A program made the position numbers and the translations under genes. A model generated the notes under the pieces. That model worked only from the letters and a program-made list of their open reading frames with translations, made no database searches and was not told the origin of the DNA. DNA of 64,000 bases from JABDLO01 sp035327565 (GTDB taxonomy: Bacteria; Bacteroidota; Bacteroidia; Chitinophagales; Saprospiraceae): assembly GCA_035327565.1 (NCBI GenBank), contig DAOLDB010000010.1:1-64000 (forward strand). Direction: 5' to 3'. This document shows positions 35,517-45,070 of the stretch, in pieces. Position 1 is the first letter of the stretch. Each line of letters begins with the position of its first letter.

Positions 35517-37697
35517 CTAAGTTCCTTCATCAATAAATCTAACCTTTTCCAACTCAATTTGCCTTACATCAAGATCGGCATCCAGAACTCTGACTGAAAT
35601 TTTATCACCCATTTTAATTTTGTGCCCTGAATACTTCCCTTTTGCAAAAAGTCTCGATTCTGGAACAATATAAGGTTCATCAAATGCCTGGAATGAAATC
35701 AATCCTTCAGCAAGTGAAGGAAGTAAAGCCACAAACACTCCTCTGTCGATAATTCCAGATATATAACCTTCCATAACTTCTCCAACAAATTTTTGGATGA
35801 ATTCAACTTGCTTATACTTCACAGATTCCCGTTCAGCCTGATTGGCTTTTCTTTCCTGGTTGGAAATATGCTTGCATTGCAACTCCAGCTTTTCCTTGTT
35901 TGTTCTGAATTCATTCTCAAGGTTCTCAAATAGTAACCTATGTACCAAAACATCGGCATACCTTCTTATCGGCGATGTAAAATGAGTATAATTCTCAAAG
36001 GCAAGACCGTAGTGTCCGATATTATTGCTGGAATATTCTGCTTTGGCCATCGTGCGTATAGCCAAGGGCTCCAGCAAACGAAATGCATCATTTTCAAGCG
36101 CTTTTTCTGCGATCAAATTAAACGATTGAGCTACCTGCCTGGGCGTATCCATATTAAAACCAATGCCCATTTCTTTGGCAAACAATGCAAAATCAGCTAA
36201 TTTCTGTGGATCAGGATGATCATGTATACGGTAAACAAAAGGAATTTCTTTTCCTTTACTTTTTCGGATTATATATTCAGCAACTTTCCGGTTGGCCAAT
36301 AACATGAATTCTTCCACAAGTTTATGCGCATCTTTTCTCTCTTTGATGTATACTGAAACCGGAGCATCATTGTCGTCCAGTTCAAAATAGACTTCGTCCG
36401 ACTCAAAGCCGATCGAACCATACTCAAATCGTTTTTCTCTCAGTATACCTGCAATACGATTAAGATAATTCAATTCCTTTACAAATTCTCCCTTCCCGGT
36501 TTCAAGGATGGTTTGTGCTTCTTCATAGGTAAACCTTTTATCACTATGGATAATGGCTTTACCAAACCAGGTTTTCAAAAGTTTACCATCTTCATTAAAA
36601 ACAAAAGAACAGGAAAAGACCAGCTTATCTTCATTGGGATTGAGTGAACATAGATCGTTGGATATTTTTTCGGGTAACATAGGAACAACCCGGTCAACCA
36701 GATATACTGAAGTACTTCTTTTGAGTGCTTCTTTATCGAGTTTGCTTCCTTCTTTAACATAGTGAGTGACATCTGCAATATGAACACCTATCTCTACCGT
36801 TCCGTTCTCTAAAAAATCTACTGAAAGGGCATCGTCAAAATCCCTTGCAGAATGAGGGTCTATAGTAAATGTTGTGATCTTTCTGAAATCTTTTCTTCTC
36901 GCCAGTTCCCTTGTTGTAATACTTTCGTCCAAATTATCCAATTCAGTCATAACATTTTCAGGAAAATCGATTTCGAAGCCATTGGAAGCTATGATCCCCT
37001 GCATTGCTATTTCACTCTCGGAAACGTCTTCCAATACTTTAACAATTGAACCCCAAATTCCTTTATTCTGGCTCATTCCCCATTGACTGATTTCGGCAAT
37101 AACATATGAACCGTTTTGAATATCGTCCAATTCATTGATATGAATATGCACTTTTGGAGACCTATCATGGATCAAAGGAACCACAACACCATATTTTGGA
37201 AGGATGTGCAGAACTCCCATTACCTGAGTCAGCTTTCTGTTGATAATTTCAACGATTTTCCCCTGAATACGGAATCGTCCCGGTGATTTTTGTACCTCAA
37301 CTCTCACTGTGTCTCCATCATAAGCACCACCCAAATTCCTTGCTGTCACATAAATGTCTTCTTCTTCACCATCGACAATCACATAGGCTGCACCAGACCT
37401 TGTCATGTCAACTTTACCAATGAATGATTTCCTGGGAAAAAAATCCGGTGCTTCTTCCGGAATAATATTCCTGTCTAATCGGTATTTGTTGTTTCCTGTA
37501 TCATAAAGAATTCCTTCTCTTTGCAAGGCATCAATTGCATCTTTTACTGCATTGGAAGAAATTCCTTTCCCAAGTTTACTGTTTATTTGACCCGGAGTGT
37601 ATCGCTTTTTGGGTTTCTTGATAAATATTTTAAAAATTTGATCTTTCATTTGATCCGGGTGTAGTTTTTTACTTCCGGATTTCTTGTTTTTATTCAT
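35517..37697 (-). CDS. rnr: Ribonuclease R
   Basis: 726 residues from the ATG at 37697; an open extension of 11 residues to 37730 lacks a typical RNase R start. A 3'-to-5' exoribonuclease that degrades structured RNA. In order: N-terminal winged-helix domain (10-75), two cold-shock domains (80-230), the RNB catalytic domain (about 265-590) and a C-terminal S1 domain. Ile-Asp-Pro-His-Ser-Ala-Arg-Asp-Phe-Asp-Asp near 280 holds the metal-binding aspartates. Thr-Ser-Pro-Ile-Arg-Arg-Tyr-Ala-Asp near 555 is a second conserved RNB segment. It lies 126 bases upstream of the rimP promoter on the same strand. Confidence 0.96.
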   Translation of the reverse strand: MNKNKKSGSKKLHPDQMKDQIFKIFIKKPKKRYTPGQINSKLGKGISSNAVKDAIDALQREGILYDTGNNKYRLDRNIIPEEAPDFFPRKSFIGKVDMTRSGAAYVIVDGEEEDIYVTARNLGGAYDGDTVRVEVQKSPGRFRIQGKIVEIINRKLTQVMGVLHILPKYGVVVPLIHDRSPKVHIHINELDDIQNGSYVIAEISQWGMSQNKGIWGSIVKVLEDVSESEIAMQGIIASNGFEIDFPENVMTELDNLDESITTRELARRKDFRKITTFTIDPHSARDFDDALSVDFLENGTVEIGVHIADVTHYVKEGSKLDKEALKRSTSVYLVDRVVPMLPEKISNDLCSLNPNEDKLVFSCSFVFNEDGKLLKTWFGKAIIHSDKRFTYEEAQTILETGKGEFVKELNYLNRIAGILREKRFEYGSIGFESDEVYFELDDNDAPVSVYIKERKDAHKLVEEFMLLANRKVAEYIIRKSKGKEIPFVYRIHDHPDPQKLADFALFAKEMGIGFNMDTPRQVAQSFNLIAEKALENDAFRLLEPLAIRTMAKAEYSSNNIGHYGLAFENYTHFTSPIRRYADVLVHRLLFENLENEFRTNKEKLELQCKHISNQERKANQAERESVKYKQVEFIQKFVGEVMEGYISGIIDRGVFVALLPSLAEGLISFQAFDEPYIVPESRLFAKGKYSGHKIKMGDKISVRVLDADLDVRQIELEKVRFIDEGT

Positions 37698-37793
37698 GTA
37701 TCGGTTTCTCTTATGTCCTCCAACAGGCACTGGAAATTACAATAACATGCAGATGTATCCCATAGTTTTTATAAAGCTTAAAATATTGATCAT

Positions 37794-38867
37794 TTAATCC
37801 TTTATGTCATCACCAAACAGTGATAATTGTTTATTTTTAAAATAATCATACATTTTTACATTGTATTCAAAGGGTTGGGACTCTATTAAATAGAGTCTTT
37901 TGGCAATTTCAAACTGGCGATGAATCATTTCAGCAATCAAGCCACTCCCCTTCATTCTATCGCCAAATGTCGAACTACCGAGCTGGCCATGATGCATATC
38001 TTTTATCTTATGTATGACTTTATTTGTTCTGTCTTTATATTGCGTTTCCAACCAATCTTTAAATATTTCAGCTACATCTCCATTGAGCCGTACAACAAGA
38101 TGATGGATTCTTCTTGCCCCAGCTTCTGCACATTTCTTTACCAAAGGAAAAATGTCCTGATCATTGAGCCCGGGAATGATTGGAGCTGCCAATATAGTTA
38201 CAGGAATTCCAGCATTCACTAATTGACGTACTAAAGCCAGTCGCTTGGGAATGCTGGAGGCCCTAGGTTCCAATTTATGCCTCAATGCGTCATCAAGCGT
38301 ATTGATAGATATGGCAACGGAAACCAGATGATGCTTGGCCATTTTCTGAATAATGTCTAAATCTCTCACTATCAGGGTGCTTTTGGTTATAATGCCAGCA
38401 GGATGTCTGTGCTTCCAAAGTACTTCGAGTATTCTTCTTGTAATCCCATACTTTTTTTCTGCCGGTTGATAACAATCGGTATTCCCTGAAAGCATGATCG
38501 GACTCACTTTCCAGCTACGTGAGGAAAGTTTCTTATCCAACAACTCTGCTGCATTGATTTTAACTAAGATTTTAGATTCGAAATCAAGTCCTGCACTGTA
38601 ACCCCAGTATGTATGCGTGTTCCTGGCATAGCAATACACACATCCGTGTTCACATCCCTGGTATGGATTGAGTGAGTACTCACCAGGTACATCGGGACTC
38701 TCTAATTTGTTAATGATGGATTTTGCTTTCGTTTCGATGTATTGAGTAGTCCATTCTGGTTCTAACCAGTCTTCTTCAAATTGCAATGGATTGCTACTTC
38801 TTATCTCATTGTGAAATGGATTAGGCGTATTGATCTGTGCACCTCTGCCTTTTAGGAAAATTTTCAT
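37794..38867 (-). CDS. Radical SAM protein, PA0069 family
   Basis: 357 residues. The cluster motif is Cys-Glu-His-Gly-Cys-Val-Tyr-Cys near 72-79 (CxxxCxxC), which binds the 4Fe-4S cluster that cleaves SAM. Gly-Asn-Thr-Asp-Cys-Tyr-Gln-Pro near 127 and Asn-Thr-Leu-Asp near 200 are typical of the spore-photoproduct-lyase-related PA0069 group. The C-terminal part ends in a region with Phe-Gly-Asp-Arg-Met-Lys-Gly-Ser. Enzymatic role not established; sometimes suggested to act on DNA lesions, but that is untested for this group. Follows rnr at 60 bases in the opposite order, so the two may share transcripts. Confidence 0.88.
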   Translation of the reverse strand: MKIFLKGRGAQINTPNPFHNEIRSSNPLQFEEDWLEPEWTTQYIETKAKSIINKLESPDVPGEYSLNPYQGCEHGCVYCYARNTHTYWGYSAGLDFESKILVKINAAELLDKKLSSRSWKVSPIMLSGNTDCYQPAEKKYGITRRILEVLWKHRHPAGIITKSTLIVRDLDIIQKMAKHHLVSVAISINTLDDALRHKLEPRASSIPKRLALVRQLVNAGIPVTILAAPIIPGLNDQDIFPLVKKCAEAGARRIHHLVVRLNGDVAEIFKDWLETQYKDRTNKVIHKIKDMHHGQLGSSTFGDRMKGSGLIAEMIHRQFEIAKRLYLIESQPFEYNVKMYDYFKNKQLSLFGDDIKD

Positions 38868-39193
38868 TTAGTCGTTTATTACGTCATTATAAAATCGAAT
38901 TATCCGACTAATTTACATATTATTGATGAAAAAATCAATAGACAACTCAAAAAGCATTCTTATTACCTGATTTTTTATGAATGGATGGAGACTCTTTCTA
39001 TTGATTTTTAAATGTTTTACAAATCGAGTTTAAAAACACATTATTTCCAGATTTGGCTTATTGTAGGAAAATAAAACCCAATTTTAATTATTTTAGTAAG
39101 TTTTCTAATTAGTAAGATGCACAGGTATAGAACATTGCCGGTTTCATTTTAATGGAAATCCACTCAGAACAAACCGTGGAACTCACCTTATTT

Positions 39194-39308
39194 TGAGGTA
39201 TTGTTTTGGATTCGAATTTTGTATGGCGGGCCTTAGTTAATATAATAGTGAGAATTTTTAAAAACTGCAAACAGGGTTCCCATTATGGGGAACCCTGTTT
39301 TGTTTTTG
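39194..39308 (+). ncRNA. Candidate small RNA
   Basis: Promoter-like sequence at about 39194-39221 (TTTTG ... GAATTTTG, seven of eight -7 positions) followed by a 13-pair terminator at 39269-39300. The predicted transcript is about 80 bases, half of it the hairpin. The region between is AT-rich with no frame. No plus-strand gene lies upstream within 9 kb, so the terminator has no other obvious client. No known RNA family was recognised. Confidence 0.3.
39269..39308 (+). terminator. Strong intrinsic terminator without an upstream gene
   Basis: A perfect 13-base stem (39269-39281 with 39288-39300), loop ATTATG, then TTGTTTTT. On the minus strand the T-run after the stem is weaker (GCAGTTTTT), so it is mainly a plus-strand terminator, though bidirectional action is possible for the convergent gene at 39408. 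Confidence 0.75.
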
Positions 39309-39407
39309 AGTTGTTGTTTGATTCTTGAATTCTATTAATTGAGATGCATTTTTTTTGTATATTGGTTATATTTTTACTTAATACCAATTCTAATTTTTAG
39401 GAATGCA

Positions 39408-39626
39408 TTAATCCAATTGTCCTAACATGATCGTATGAGCATCTGCGAAGTTAAAAACATGTTTATCATCAATAACAAAACAAATAAACTTATAATTCTT
39501 TTCATAACGCTTAAGTATTTGATCGATTTTTAAATCATCAGGGCTGTATTTCTCTTTCACAAATTTTGCAAATAGATTAGAGCTTTCTTCTTTGGATAAT
39601 TGTCCATAATTGTATTTATCATCCAA
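39408..39626 (-). CDS. Hypothetical protein, possibly a gene fragment
   Basis: 72 residues with a TTG start and no in-frame ATG except five codons from the end. Upstream, the same frame is open back to a TAA 18 bases earlier, and that frame also contains the lipoprotein gene at 39648. The residues are protein-like (charged helix then Tyr-Lys-Phe-Ile-Cys-Phe-Val-Ile-Asp-Asp). It could be the 3' end of a longer gene broken by nonsense codons. No family recognised. Confidence 0.4.
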   Translation of the reverse strand: MDDKYNYGQLSKEESSNLFAKFVKEKYSPDDLKIDQILKRYEKNYKFICFVIDDKHVFNFADAHTIMLGQLD

Positions 39627-39647
39627 CAGTTCGTATAATTATTGAAT

Positions 39648-39935
39648 TTAACAATGCACTCTAAAATACTCTTCCCCGCCTTTCAATTGAGACAAATCAA
39701 GCCTTAAATACGCACACATATCGTTTCCATCCAAATTTTGTATTTCAGTAAAATGACTGAACTCGTTAATATCAATCTTTCCCTGACTGATCAAAAAAGA
39801 ACTCTCCAACATGGTTTCCGGGTATTGAATGAATACGGGATCATTGTAAATGTTGACTAATTTATTTTCTTTTCTATGCATGCATGAGGAAAAAAACAAT
39901 AAGGCTGTATAGAATAATAAATAATGTTTTTTCAT
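39648..39935 (-). CDS. Small hypothetical lipoprotein
   Basis: 95 residues from the ATG at 39935, chosen because it gives a clean signal peptide and lipobox (Phe-Phe-Ser-Ser-Cys). The frame runs on to 39956, with seven extra residues, but that would spoil the signal. The mature part ends Tyr-Phe-Arg-Val-His-Cys. Function unknown. The hypothetical gene at 39408 follows in the same frame after two stop codons. Confidence 0.55.
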   Translation of the reverse strand: MKKHYLLFYTALLFFSSCMHRKENKLVNIYNDPVFIQYPETMLESSFLISQGKIDINEFSHFTEIQNLDGNDMCAYLRLDLSQLKGGEEYFRVHC

Positions 39936-39960
39936 GATATAACATTTTATTATCATAAAA

Positions 39961-40206
39961 TCAATAATTGCTTACCATGTATTTTTTAAATTCCATATCA
40001 TTGACTCCGGAAGCAACATAATTTGCTACTGCCCAACCTATGGATAAATCATCCCAGGTAAATAATTTTGCTTCAATTATAATTGATGATTCTAAAATTG
40101 ATCTTAATAATATTGAAAATACAAAATTTTTGTAAAAATTTTCAGAAGGGAAATAAATTTCGATATTTCGCAGGTTCTTGTTATAAAAAGGAGTATAATG
40201 AAGACT
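39961..40206 (-). pseudogene. Startless open frame, possible gene remnant
   Basis: On the minus strand a frame is open for about 82 codons from 40206 to the TGA at 39961-39963. It has no ATG, GTG or TTG start until very near the end. Its last third is convincingly protein-like, for example Phe-Thr-Trp-Asp-Asp-Leu-Ser-Ile-Gly-Trp-Ala-Val-Ala-Asn-Tyr. It ends 26 bases before the lipoprotein start. It could be the decayed 3' part of a gene whose 5' end is lost. A plus-strand frame at 40083-40271 overlaps it and is equally unsupported. Confidence 0.35.
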
Positions 40207-40356
40207 TTATCAGAAAGATGAATAATGTTGTGGTATTAATGAATAGCCTGAATATAGAAGAAGTAAAATGAATCTTACTGATAACAATCAAATAATTTCA
40301 ATCTAAAGTCAAAGTACAGTCATCTTTTAATATAATGTTGGGAGCAATTCCAACTA

Positions 40357-41250
40357 TCAAGCGTGTTGCCAGGCATTTTTTCTCAATTTTTTGTCAGTGT
40401 TCCATTGAATGGCCAGAAGCATCACCATCCAAAGATTGGCAAAGACCACTACAAAATAAAAGAATAGCATAGGTTTTACCAATATCACGGCTATAGCAAA
40501 CATCAGATTATGTTCTGAAGGGCCTATAATATTCCAGAGAAAAATGACAGGACGGTTGGATTTGGCGTAAGCCTGAGAATCAAATGATTCTGGTTCTTCT
40601 ACCTCTTTCTTGCCCGTTTGAAGATTAATGTAACCTAAATAAATTTTGATAATCAGTTTATCAAAACGATGTCCTTCTAATCGGTTGAGTCTCTCAAACT
40701 CTTCCTCAAATTCAAGTTTTTGTGCTCCGGGATGGAGATTCTTTCCATAAACATAATATTCATACCGGTTGCGATATGTATCCAAAACTACAGAATGCAC
40801 GATAGAGAAAAAGCCGGTGATTAGTACAAATACCCAGGGATGCATAGTCATATCCAACACGTCAGACTGAATCAACTTTCCCAGACCGAAAGCCAATCCT
40901 ATAAAAACAGAAATGGAGGTGATATAATCTGTAGCTCCATCAATAATTCTGCCTGTTTTGGTGCCACTTTTCTTCAGTCTTGCAATCATTCCATCTGTAC
41001 AATCAATGGTTTGCGCCAAAATCAACAACACTCCGCCGGCCACAAAACTGGTTACAGTGCCGGCGGCCAATGAAATACCTGCACCAATACCCAGTAACAT
41101 GGCTATAAAGCTGATTTGGTTGGGTGTCAATGGGGTAGGATAAAAGAGCTTTACGAAAAGGTATGCAAAAGGCCTGAAAAAGAATAATTCTGTCAGTGAT
41201 TCTATTTCAATACTTTTTAGAGAAGAAAGGTATTGTTTGATTACATTCAT
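40357..41250 (-). CDS. CDP-alcohol phosphatidyltransferase family protein
   Basis: About 297 residues from the ATG at 41250; a TTG two codons earlier is open but unlikely. Integral membrane enzyme with six or so segments. The catalytic motif D-x2-D-G-x2-A-R-x8-G-x3-D-x3-D is complete: Asp-Cys-Thr-Asp-Gly-Met-Ile-Ala-Arg then Gly-Arg-Ile-Ile-Asp-Gly-Ala-Thr-Asp, at about residues 85-110. It transfers a phospho-alcohol from a CDP-lipid or CDP-alcohol donor. The exact acceptor (glycerol phosphate, inositol phosphate, ethanolamine) cannot be set from the sequence. Stands alone. Confidence 0.88.
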   Translation of the reverse strand: MNVIKQYLSSLKSIEIESLTELFFFRPFAYLFVKLFYPTPLTPNQISFIAMLLGIGAGISLAAGTVTSFVAGGVLLILAQTIDCTDGMIARLKKSGTKTGRIIDGATDYITSISVFIGLAFGLGKLIQSDVLDMTMHPWVFVLITGFFSIVHSVVLDTYRNRYEYYVYGKNLHPGAQKLEFEEEFERLNRLEGHRFDKLIIKIYLGYINLQTGKKEVEEPESFDSQAYAKSNRPVIFLWNIIGPSEHNLMFAIAVILVKPMLFFYFVVVFANLWMVMLLAIQWNTDKKLRKNAWQHA

Positions 41251-41608
41251 GATCAATTAATTAATCATTTGTCGAATTCCCCTGCCATTTCCGATGGAAG
41301 GGTTTCATTTTTATCGACTTTAAAAAACCAAAATTGAAGATTAGTTTTTACCCATAGTAAGCACTATTAGCTTTTATAGAATCGATCTTTGAAGAGGCAA
41401 AGATACGCTTCCGGTGGTTTTTTCCATTATGAATGTCAATATTACTTAACACAATGTTCATTTTTTTAACCTGGTTATGACTTCTTTTACAAAAAACTTT
41501 TCATTCCTGACAATTACAATGGAAAAGTTAACCTGATTTTTTGTCAACTTTTGTATAGTGTAAAACCTGAACCTCTAAGGGATAGTTGGATAATAATAAA
41601 TCCCCGTT
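41251..41608. other. Intergenic region, divergent promoters, 358 bp
   Basis: Lies between the divergent CDP-alcohol transferase and DUF2252 genes. One -7 match for the former is noted separately. No coding frame and no strong hairpin seen. Confidence 0.45.
41398..41405 (-). promoter_or_regulatory. Possible -7 box for the CDP-alcohol transferase gene
   Basis: Minus-strand TATCTTTG is a full match to TAnnTTTG. It lies about 150 bases before the ATG, and no -33 TTG is at the right spacing, so this is weak evidence. Confidence 0.3.
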
Positions 41609-43027
41609 ATGCCCTTTATCCTTCCAAAATCATCGAATTTGCCACCCGCAATAAACATGTTGAATAGAATCTATCGAAAACAGTTTATCAATATGAAAAA
41701 ATCTATGGAGATTGGAAAGGCATATCGTAACAAGGTGCCACGTACCACACTGTCTGAAATGAACAAAAGGAACTCTGACGTCGACCCTATTTCCATTTTC
41801 CACTATAGTTCCAAAGATCGTCTGCCTTCGCTTTTTCCGGTTCGGGCTGAGCGAATGGCTGAATCGCCTTTTCGTTTTTTCAGGGGAGTACCGGAATTAA
41901 TGTTGATGGATCTAATATGGACTAACCAAACTGGACTTTTGCAACAAATTTGCGGAGATGCCCATTTGCTTAACTTCAGAGGGTTTGCATCCAGAGAACG
42001 AACTTTATTGTTTGGTATTAATGATTTTGATGAATCGATGACTGGACCTTTTGAATGGGATATAAAACGATTAGCAACCAGTATATTTATAGCCGGACAT
42101 GTCATAGGCCTAGATTCAGCAAGCTGCAGTGAAACCGTTTATTCCATGTTGGATTCTTATATTAATTATTTAAAAAAATCACTGGATCTATCCCCATTGG
42201 AGCAATGGTATAGATTTTACTCCGCTGAAGATATCCTAGACCGCATTGCAGATGATGACCTGGTAAATAAAAAGGAAAGAATGATTGCAAAGGAGTTAAG
42301 GAAAACCCCTGCAACCCTTCTGGAAAAAATGACAGTACGCAATCCTGGTTCTCCTTTCAGTACTTTCAAAGAAATTAAGCCCCTAATGTGGAAGCCCTCA
42401 GGAGATGATCCTTTTCAACATAAAGTAGATGAATTCTTCAACAATTACAGAAGGACTGTATCATGGAATTTCAGAATGTTATTTGACCGTTACCGGTTTT
42501 CTGATCTCACTATGCGTGTGGTGGGGGTGGGCAGTGTGGGTACACGAACCGCTTTGGCTCTTTTTGAAGATGGAGAACATGATCATCCTTTGATACTGCA
42601 AATGAAAGAAGCTGATGCTTCTATATTTAGCAATTATTTTGGTAATCGATTCAAACACCAAGGCCAAAGAGTGATCAGAGGTCAAACTTTAATGCAATCT
42701 TCGAGCGATATTTTTCTGGGTTGGGCCACTGATCCTACAGAGGGTAGACATTATTATGTACGGCAATTTCGCGACATGAAGGTTAAAGCAGAAGTAGAAG
42801 ATATGGATGCTTCTTTTTTAATGGCATATGCTAAAAGTTGTGGCTTTGCCCTCGGAGATGCTCATGTCAGAGGAGGAAATGCAGGCATGATCATGGGGTA
42901 TACCGGCGATGGCCACTCATTTAAAGATGCCATAGTACAATTTGCTTCGGCCTATGCAGAGCGTAACAATAAAGATTACGATTTATTTCTCGAAACTTAC
43001 AAAAAAGGTAAGCTGATGATGGATTGA
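41609..43027 (+). CDS. DUF2252-family protein
   Basis: 472 residues. The family has a kinase-like outline. Visible are Arg-Phe-Phe-Arg-Gly near 87-91, Gly-Asp-Ala-His-Leu-Leu-Asn near 117, Asn-Asp-Phe-Asp-Glu near 139 and Val-Val-Gly-Val-Gly-Ser-Val-Gly-Thr near 305. A second Gly-Asp-Ala-His-Val-Arg segment lies near 415. DUF2252 proteins are widespread and uncharacterised; some carry out phosphotransfer. It is cytoplasmic, with no signal peptide. The CNNM/CorC gene starts 45 bases downstream and is probably co-transcribed. Confidence 0.85.
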   Translation: MPFILPKSSNLPPAINMLNRIYRKQFINMKKSMEIGKAYRNKVPRTTLSEMNKRNSDVDPISIFHYSSKDRLPSLFPVRAERMAESPFRFFRGVPELMLMDLIWTNQTGLLQQICGDAHLLNFRGFASRERTLLFGINDFDESMTGPFEWDIKRLATSIFIAGHVIGLDSASCSETVYSMLDSYINYLKKSLDLSPLEQWYRFYSAEDILDRIADDDLVNKKERMIAKELRKTPATLLEKMTVRNPGSPFSTFKEIKPLMWKPSGDDPFQHKVDEFFNNYRRTVSWNFRMLFDRYRFSDLTMRVVGVGSVGTRTALALFEDGEHDHPLILQMKEADASIFSNYFGNRFKHQGQRVIRGQTLMQSSSDIFLGWATDPTEGRHYYVRQFRDMKVKAEVEDMDASFLMAYAKSCGFALGDAHVRGGNAGMIMGYTGDGHSFKDAIVQFASAYAERNNKDYDLFLETYKKGKLMMD

Positions 43028-43072
43028 TGTATATTTATTTCCTATTTGCAACAGAAATAAACAGAATCCGCC

Positions 43073-44350
43073 ATGACAGAGTTGATCATCATCTTACTTC
43101 TTATACTCACTAATGGTTTTTTTTCGATGTCCGAGCTGGCAATCGTTTCGTCCCGCCGGTTTAAATTAGAACAAAAAGTAGCTCGCGGAGTACAGGGAGC
43201 CAAAGCGGCTTTAGAGCTGTCACAAAACCCCTCTATATTTTTATCTACCAACCAGATTGGCATCACATTGGTAGGCATTTCACTGGGTGCTTTTGGTGGG
43301 GAAGCTTTTGCGGGAAAGATTGAAGATTTTCTTATCCATCTGGGTATGCTTCCTGCAATGGCTTACCGGCTATCTCTTGGCGCTGTAGTCATTTCCATTA
43401 CTGCCTTTACCCTTATTTTTGGTGAACTTTTACCAAAGCGGGTGGGATTATTGTTTCCTGAAAAAATATCAGTAAAAATTGCCAACCCTTTGGTCATTTT
43501 ATCGAAAGTAGCCTATCCTTTTGTTTGGTTTCTCAGCTCGACTAATTTGTTTCTTCTTAAGTTACTAAAATTAGACCAGGAACAACCCCCGGTGATCACC
43601 GAGGAAGAAATCCGATATTTGGTAAAAGAAAGTGCCTCTGGAGGAGAAATTCAAGCCATCGAGCAGGATCTGGTAGAGCGCATTTTTGATTTCGGTGATG
43701 CTAAAGTAGAGTCTTTGATGACCCCCAGAGAAGTCATTACTTTTCTCGATATTAGTATGACACTGAAAGAAGTCATTCAAAAGGTAAGGAAAGACAAGCA
43801 CTCTGCTTACCCTTTGGTAAAAAATAATGATCTGGACCAGGTGATTGGACTCGTACTGATAAAAGACCTTTTTACTTTAGAACGCTATGAAGGAAACTTG
43901 AAAACAATAGCCAGAGTACCTTTGAAGTTGCAATCCACGACGCCTGCCTACCATGTACTAGAAATATTTAAGGAGAATAAAACTCATTATGCATTAATTG
44001 AAGATGGAGATGGGCGCATTGCAGGTATCCTAACAATGGACGATGTAATGGAGTCATTGATAGGGGAAATTGTTGAATTTGACAAGCAAACCTATACTAT
44101 AGTGGCACGGAATGAAAACAGCTGGTTGGTTGACGCTCGCTACCCTATTATTGAATTCTTAAGATATTTTCAAATCACACATCTGATCAAAGATCAATTG
44201 GGATATAATACTGTTGCCGGTCTCCTTAAAGACCTTTTGGGAAGAACTCCCGAATTGGGTGAAGTCATACACATTGGTGAATTTGAAATTGAAGTAGTAG
44301 ATAAAGACAAACATATTGTGGACAAGGTAATGGTAACAAGGATGCATTGA
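43073..44350 (+). CDS. CNNM/CorC-type (HlyC/CorC) transport protein
   Basis: 425 residues. A DUF21/CNNM membrane domain (1-180) with Asn-Gly-Phe-Phe-Ser-Met-Ser-Glu near the start is followed by two CBS domains (about 210-330) and a C-terminal CorC_HlyC domain (about 335-425). The CBS pair probably binds adenine nucleotides and gates metal transport. Related proteins export or exchange magnesium or cobalt; older databases call them hemolysins without evidence. Between the DUF2252 and GNAT genes in one plus-strand unit. Confidence 0.9.
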   Translation: MTELIIILLLILTNGFFSMSELAIVSSRRFKLEQKVARGVQGAKAALELSQNPSIFLSTNQIGITLVGISLGAFGGEAFAGKIEDFLIHLGMLPAMAYRLSLGAVVISITAFTLIFGELLPKRVGLLFPEKISVKIANPLVILSKVAYPFVWFLSSTNLFLLKLLKLDQEQPPVITEEEIRYLVKESASGGEIQAIEQDLVERIFDFGDAKVESLMTPREVITFLDISMTLKEVIQKVRKDKHSAYPLVKNNDLDQVIGLVLIKDLFTLERYEGNLKTIARVPLKLQSTTPAYHVLEIFKENKTHYALIEDGDGRIAGILTMDDVMESLIGEIVEFDKQTYTIVARNENSWLVDARYPIIEFLRYFQITHLIKDQLGYNTVAGLLKDLLGRTPELGEVIHIGEFEIEVVDKDKHIVDKVMVTRMH

Positions 44351-44380
44351 AAGTATTTAAGAATAAAAATATTTGCATAT

Positions 44381-44803
44381 ATGAAAATCAGAGAAGCGCT
44401 TTCAAAGGTAGATATCGACTTATGCACACCGGTGATCCTGGATTTACGGCCCCACCTCACCAATTCCGACCTTTGGGCTTTATACCAGAATCAAATGAAA
44501 GAGAATTACCGAATACTTTATATTTTAGATGACCAGGAAGCAGTATCATTCATTGGTTACAGAATTCAAAATATGTTTCACAGTGGGAGGACACTTTACA
44601 TTGACGATTTGTCCACTCTCCCAGGTCACCGTGGAAAAGGGTATGCCGGTCAGTTATTGGAAGTGGTATTTACCATAGCAGAAAAAAATAAATGCCAAAC
44701 CGTTTCTCTGGACTCAGGACACTTTCGTCACGCTGCTCATAGATTATATTTAAATAAAGGGTTCATCATCTCATCCCACCACTTTCATAAAACTATGGAT
44801 TAA
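44381..44803 (+). CDS. GNAT-family N-acetyltransferase
   Basis: 140 residues. The acetyl-CoA pocket is Arg-Gly-Lys-Gly-Tyr-Ala-Gly-Gln-Leu near 87-95, with the preceding strand Leu-Tyr-Ile-Asp-Asp-Leu. The final strand and helix (Arg-Leu-Tyr-Leu-Asn-Lys-Gly-Phe) are also typical. Acceptor unknown. It starts 30 bases after the CNNM stop, so it is likely the last gene of that unit. Confidence 0.88.
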   Translation: MKIREALSKVDIDLCTPVILDLRPHLTNSDLWALYQNQMKENYRILYILDDQEAVSFIGYRIQNMFHSGRTLYIDDLSTLPGHRGKGYAGQLLEVVFTIAEKNKCQTVSLDSGHFRHAAHRLYLNKGFIISSHHFHKTMD

Positions 44804-45070
44804 AAGAATCTTATGGTTTCTCTTATTTTAGACTTGATTTTTTCAAATGGAATAAATTTCTATTGTTAGCAACCATTTTTATTTCTATTTGACCCATTCT
44901 ATATTTTTACTTATCAGTAATTCACTAAATAAAATTGTAAAAAACAAAAACCTGTTATGCTTGTTGAGTGGCCAAAAGATTGCTTTTGTACATCGCTTAT
45001 ATCCTTATCAGATGAGACTTTTATTTCATCTCATCCGAAGGAAGAACTTAAAACACTTTAATAAACAAAA

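Larger units (their letters stand above)
38868..39407. other. Intergenic region, about 540 bp, with possible sRNA
   Basis: No protein-coding frame. It contains an orphan strong terminator at 39269-39308 and, 40-80 bases before it on the plus strand, TTTTG then GAATTTTG at 19 bases spacing near 39194-39221, a near-match to the Bacteroidota promoter. Together they could define a short non-coding RNA of about 80 bases. Confidence 0.4.

Noticed and set aside
40083..40271. 62-codon plus-strand frame
   Set aside because: Overlaps the startless minus-strand frame; no ribosome site, signal or family, and neither strand can be confirmed.
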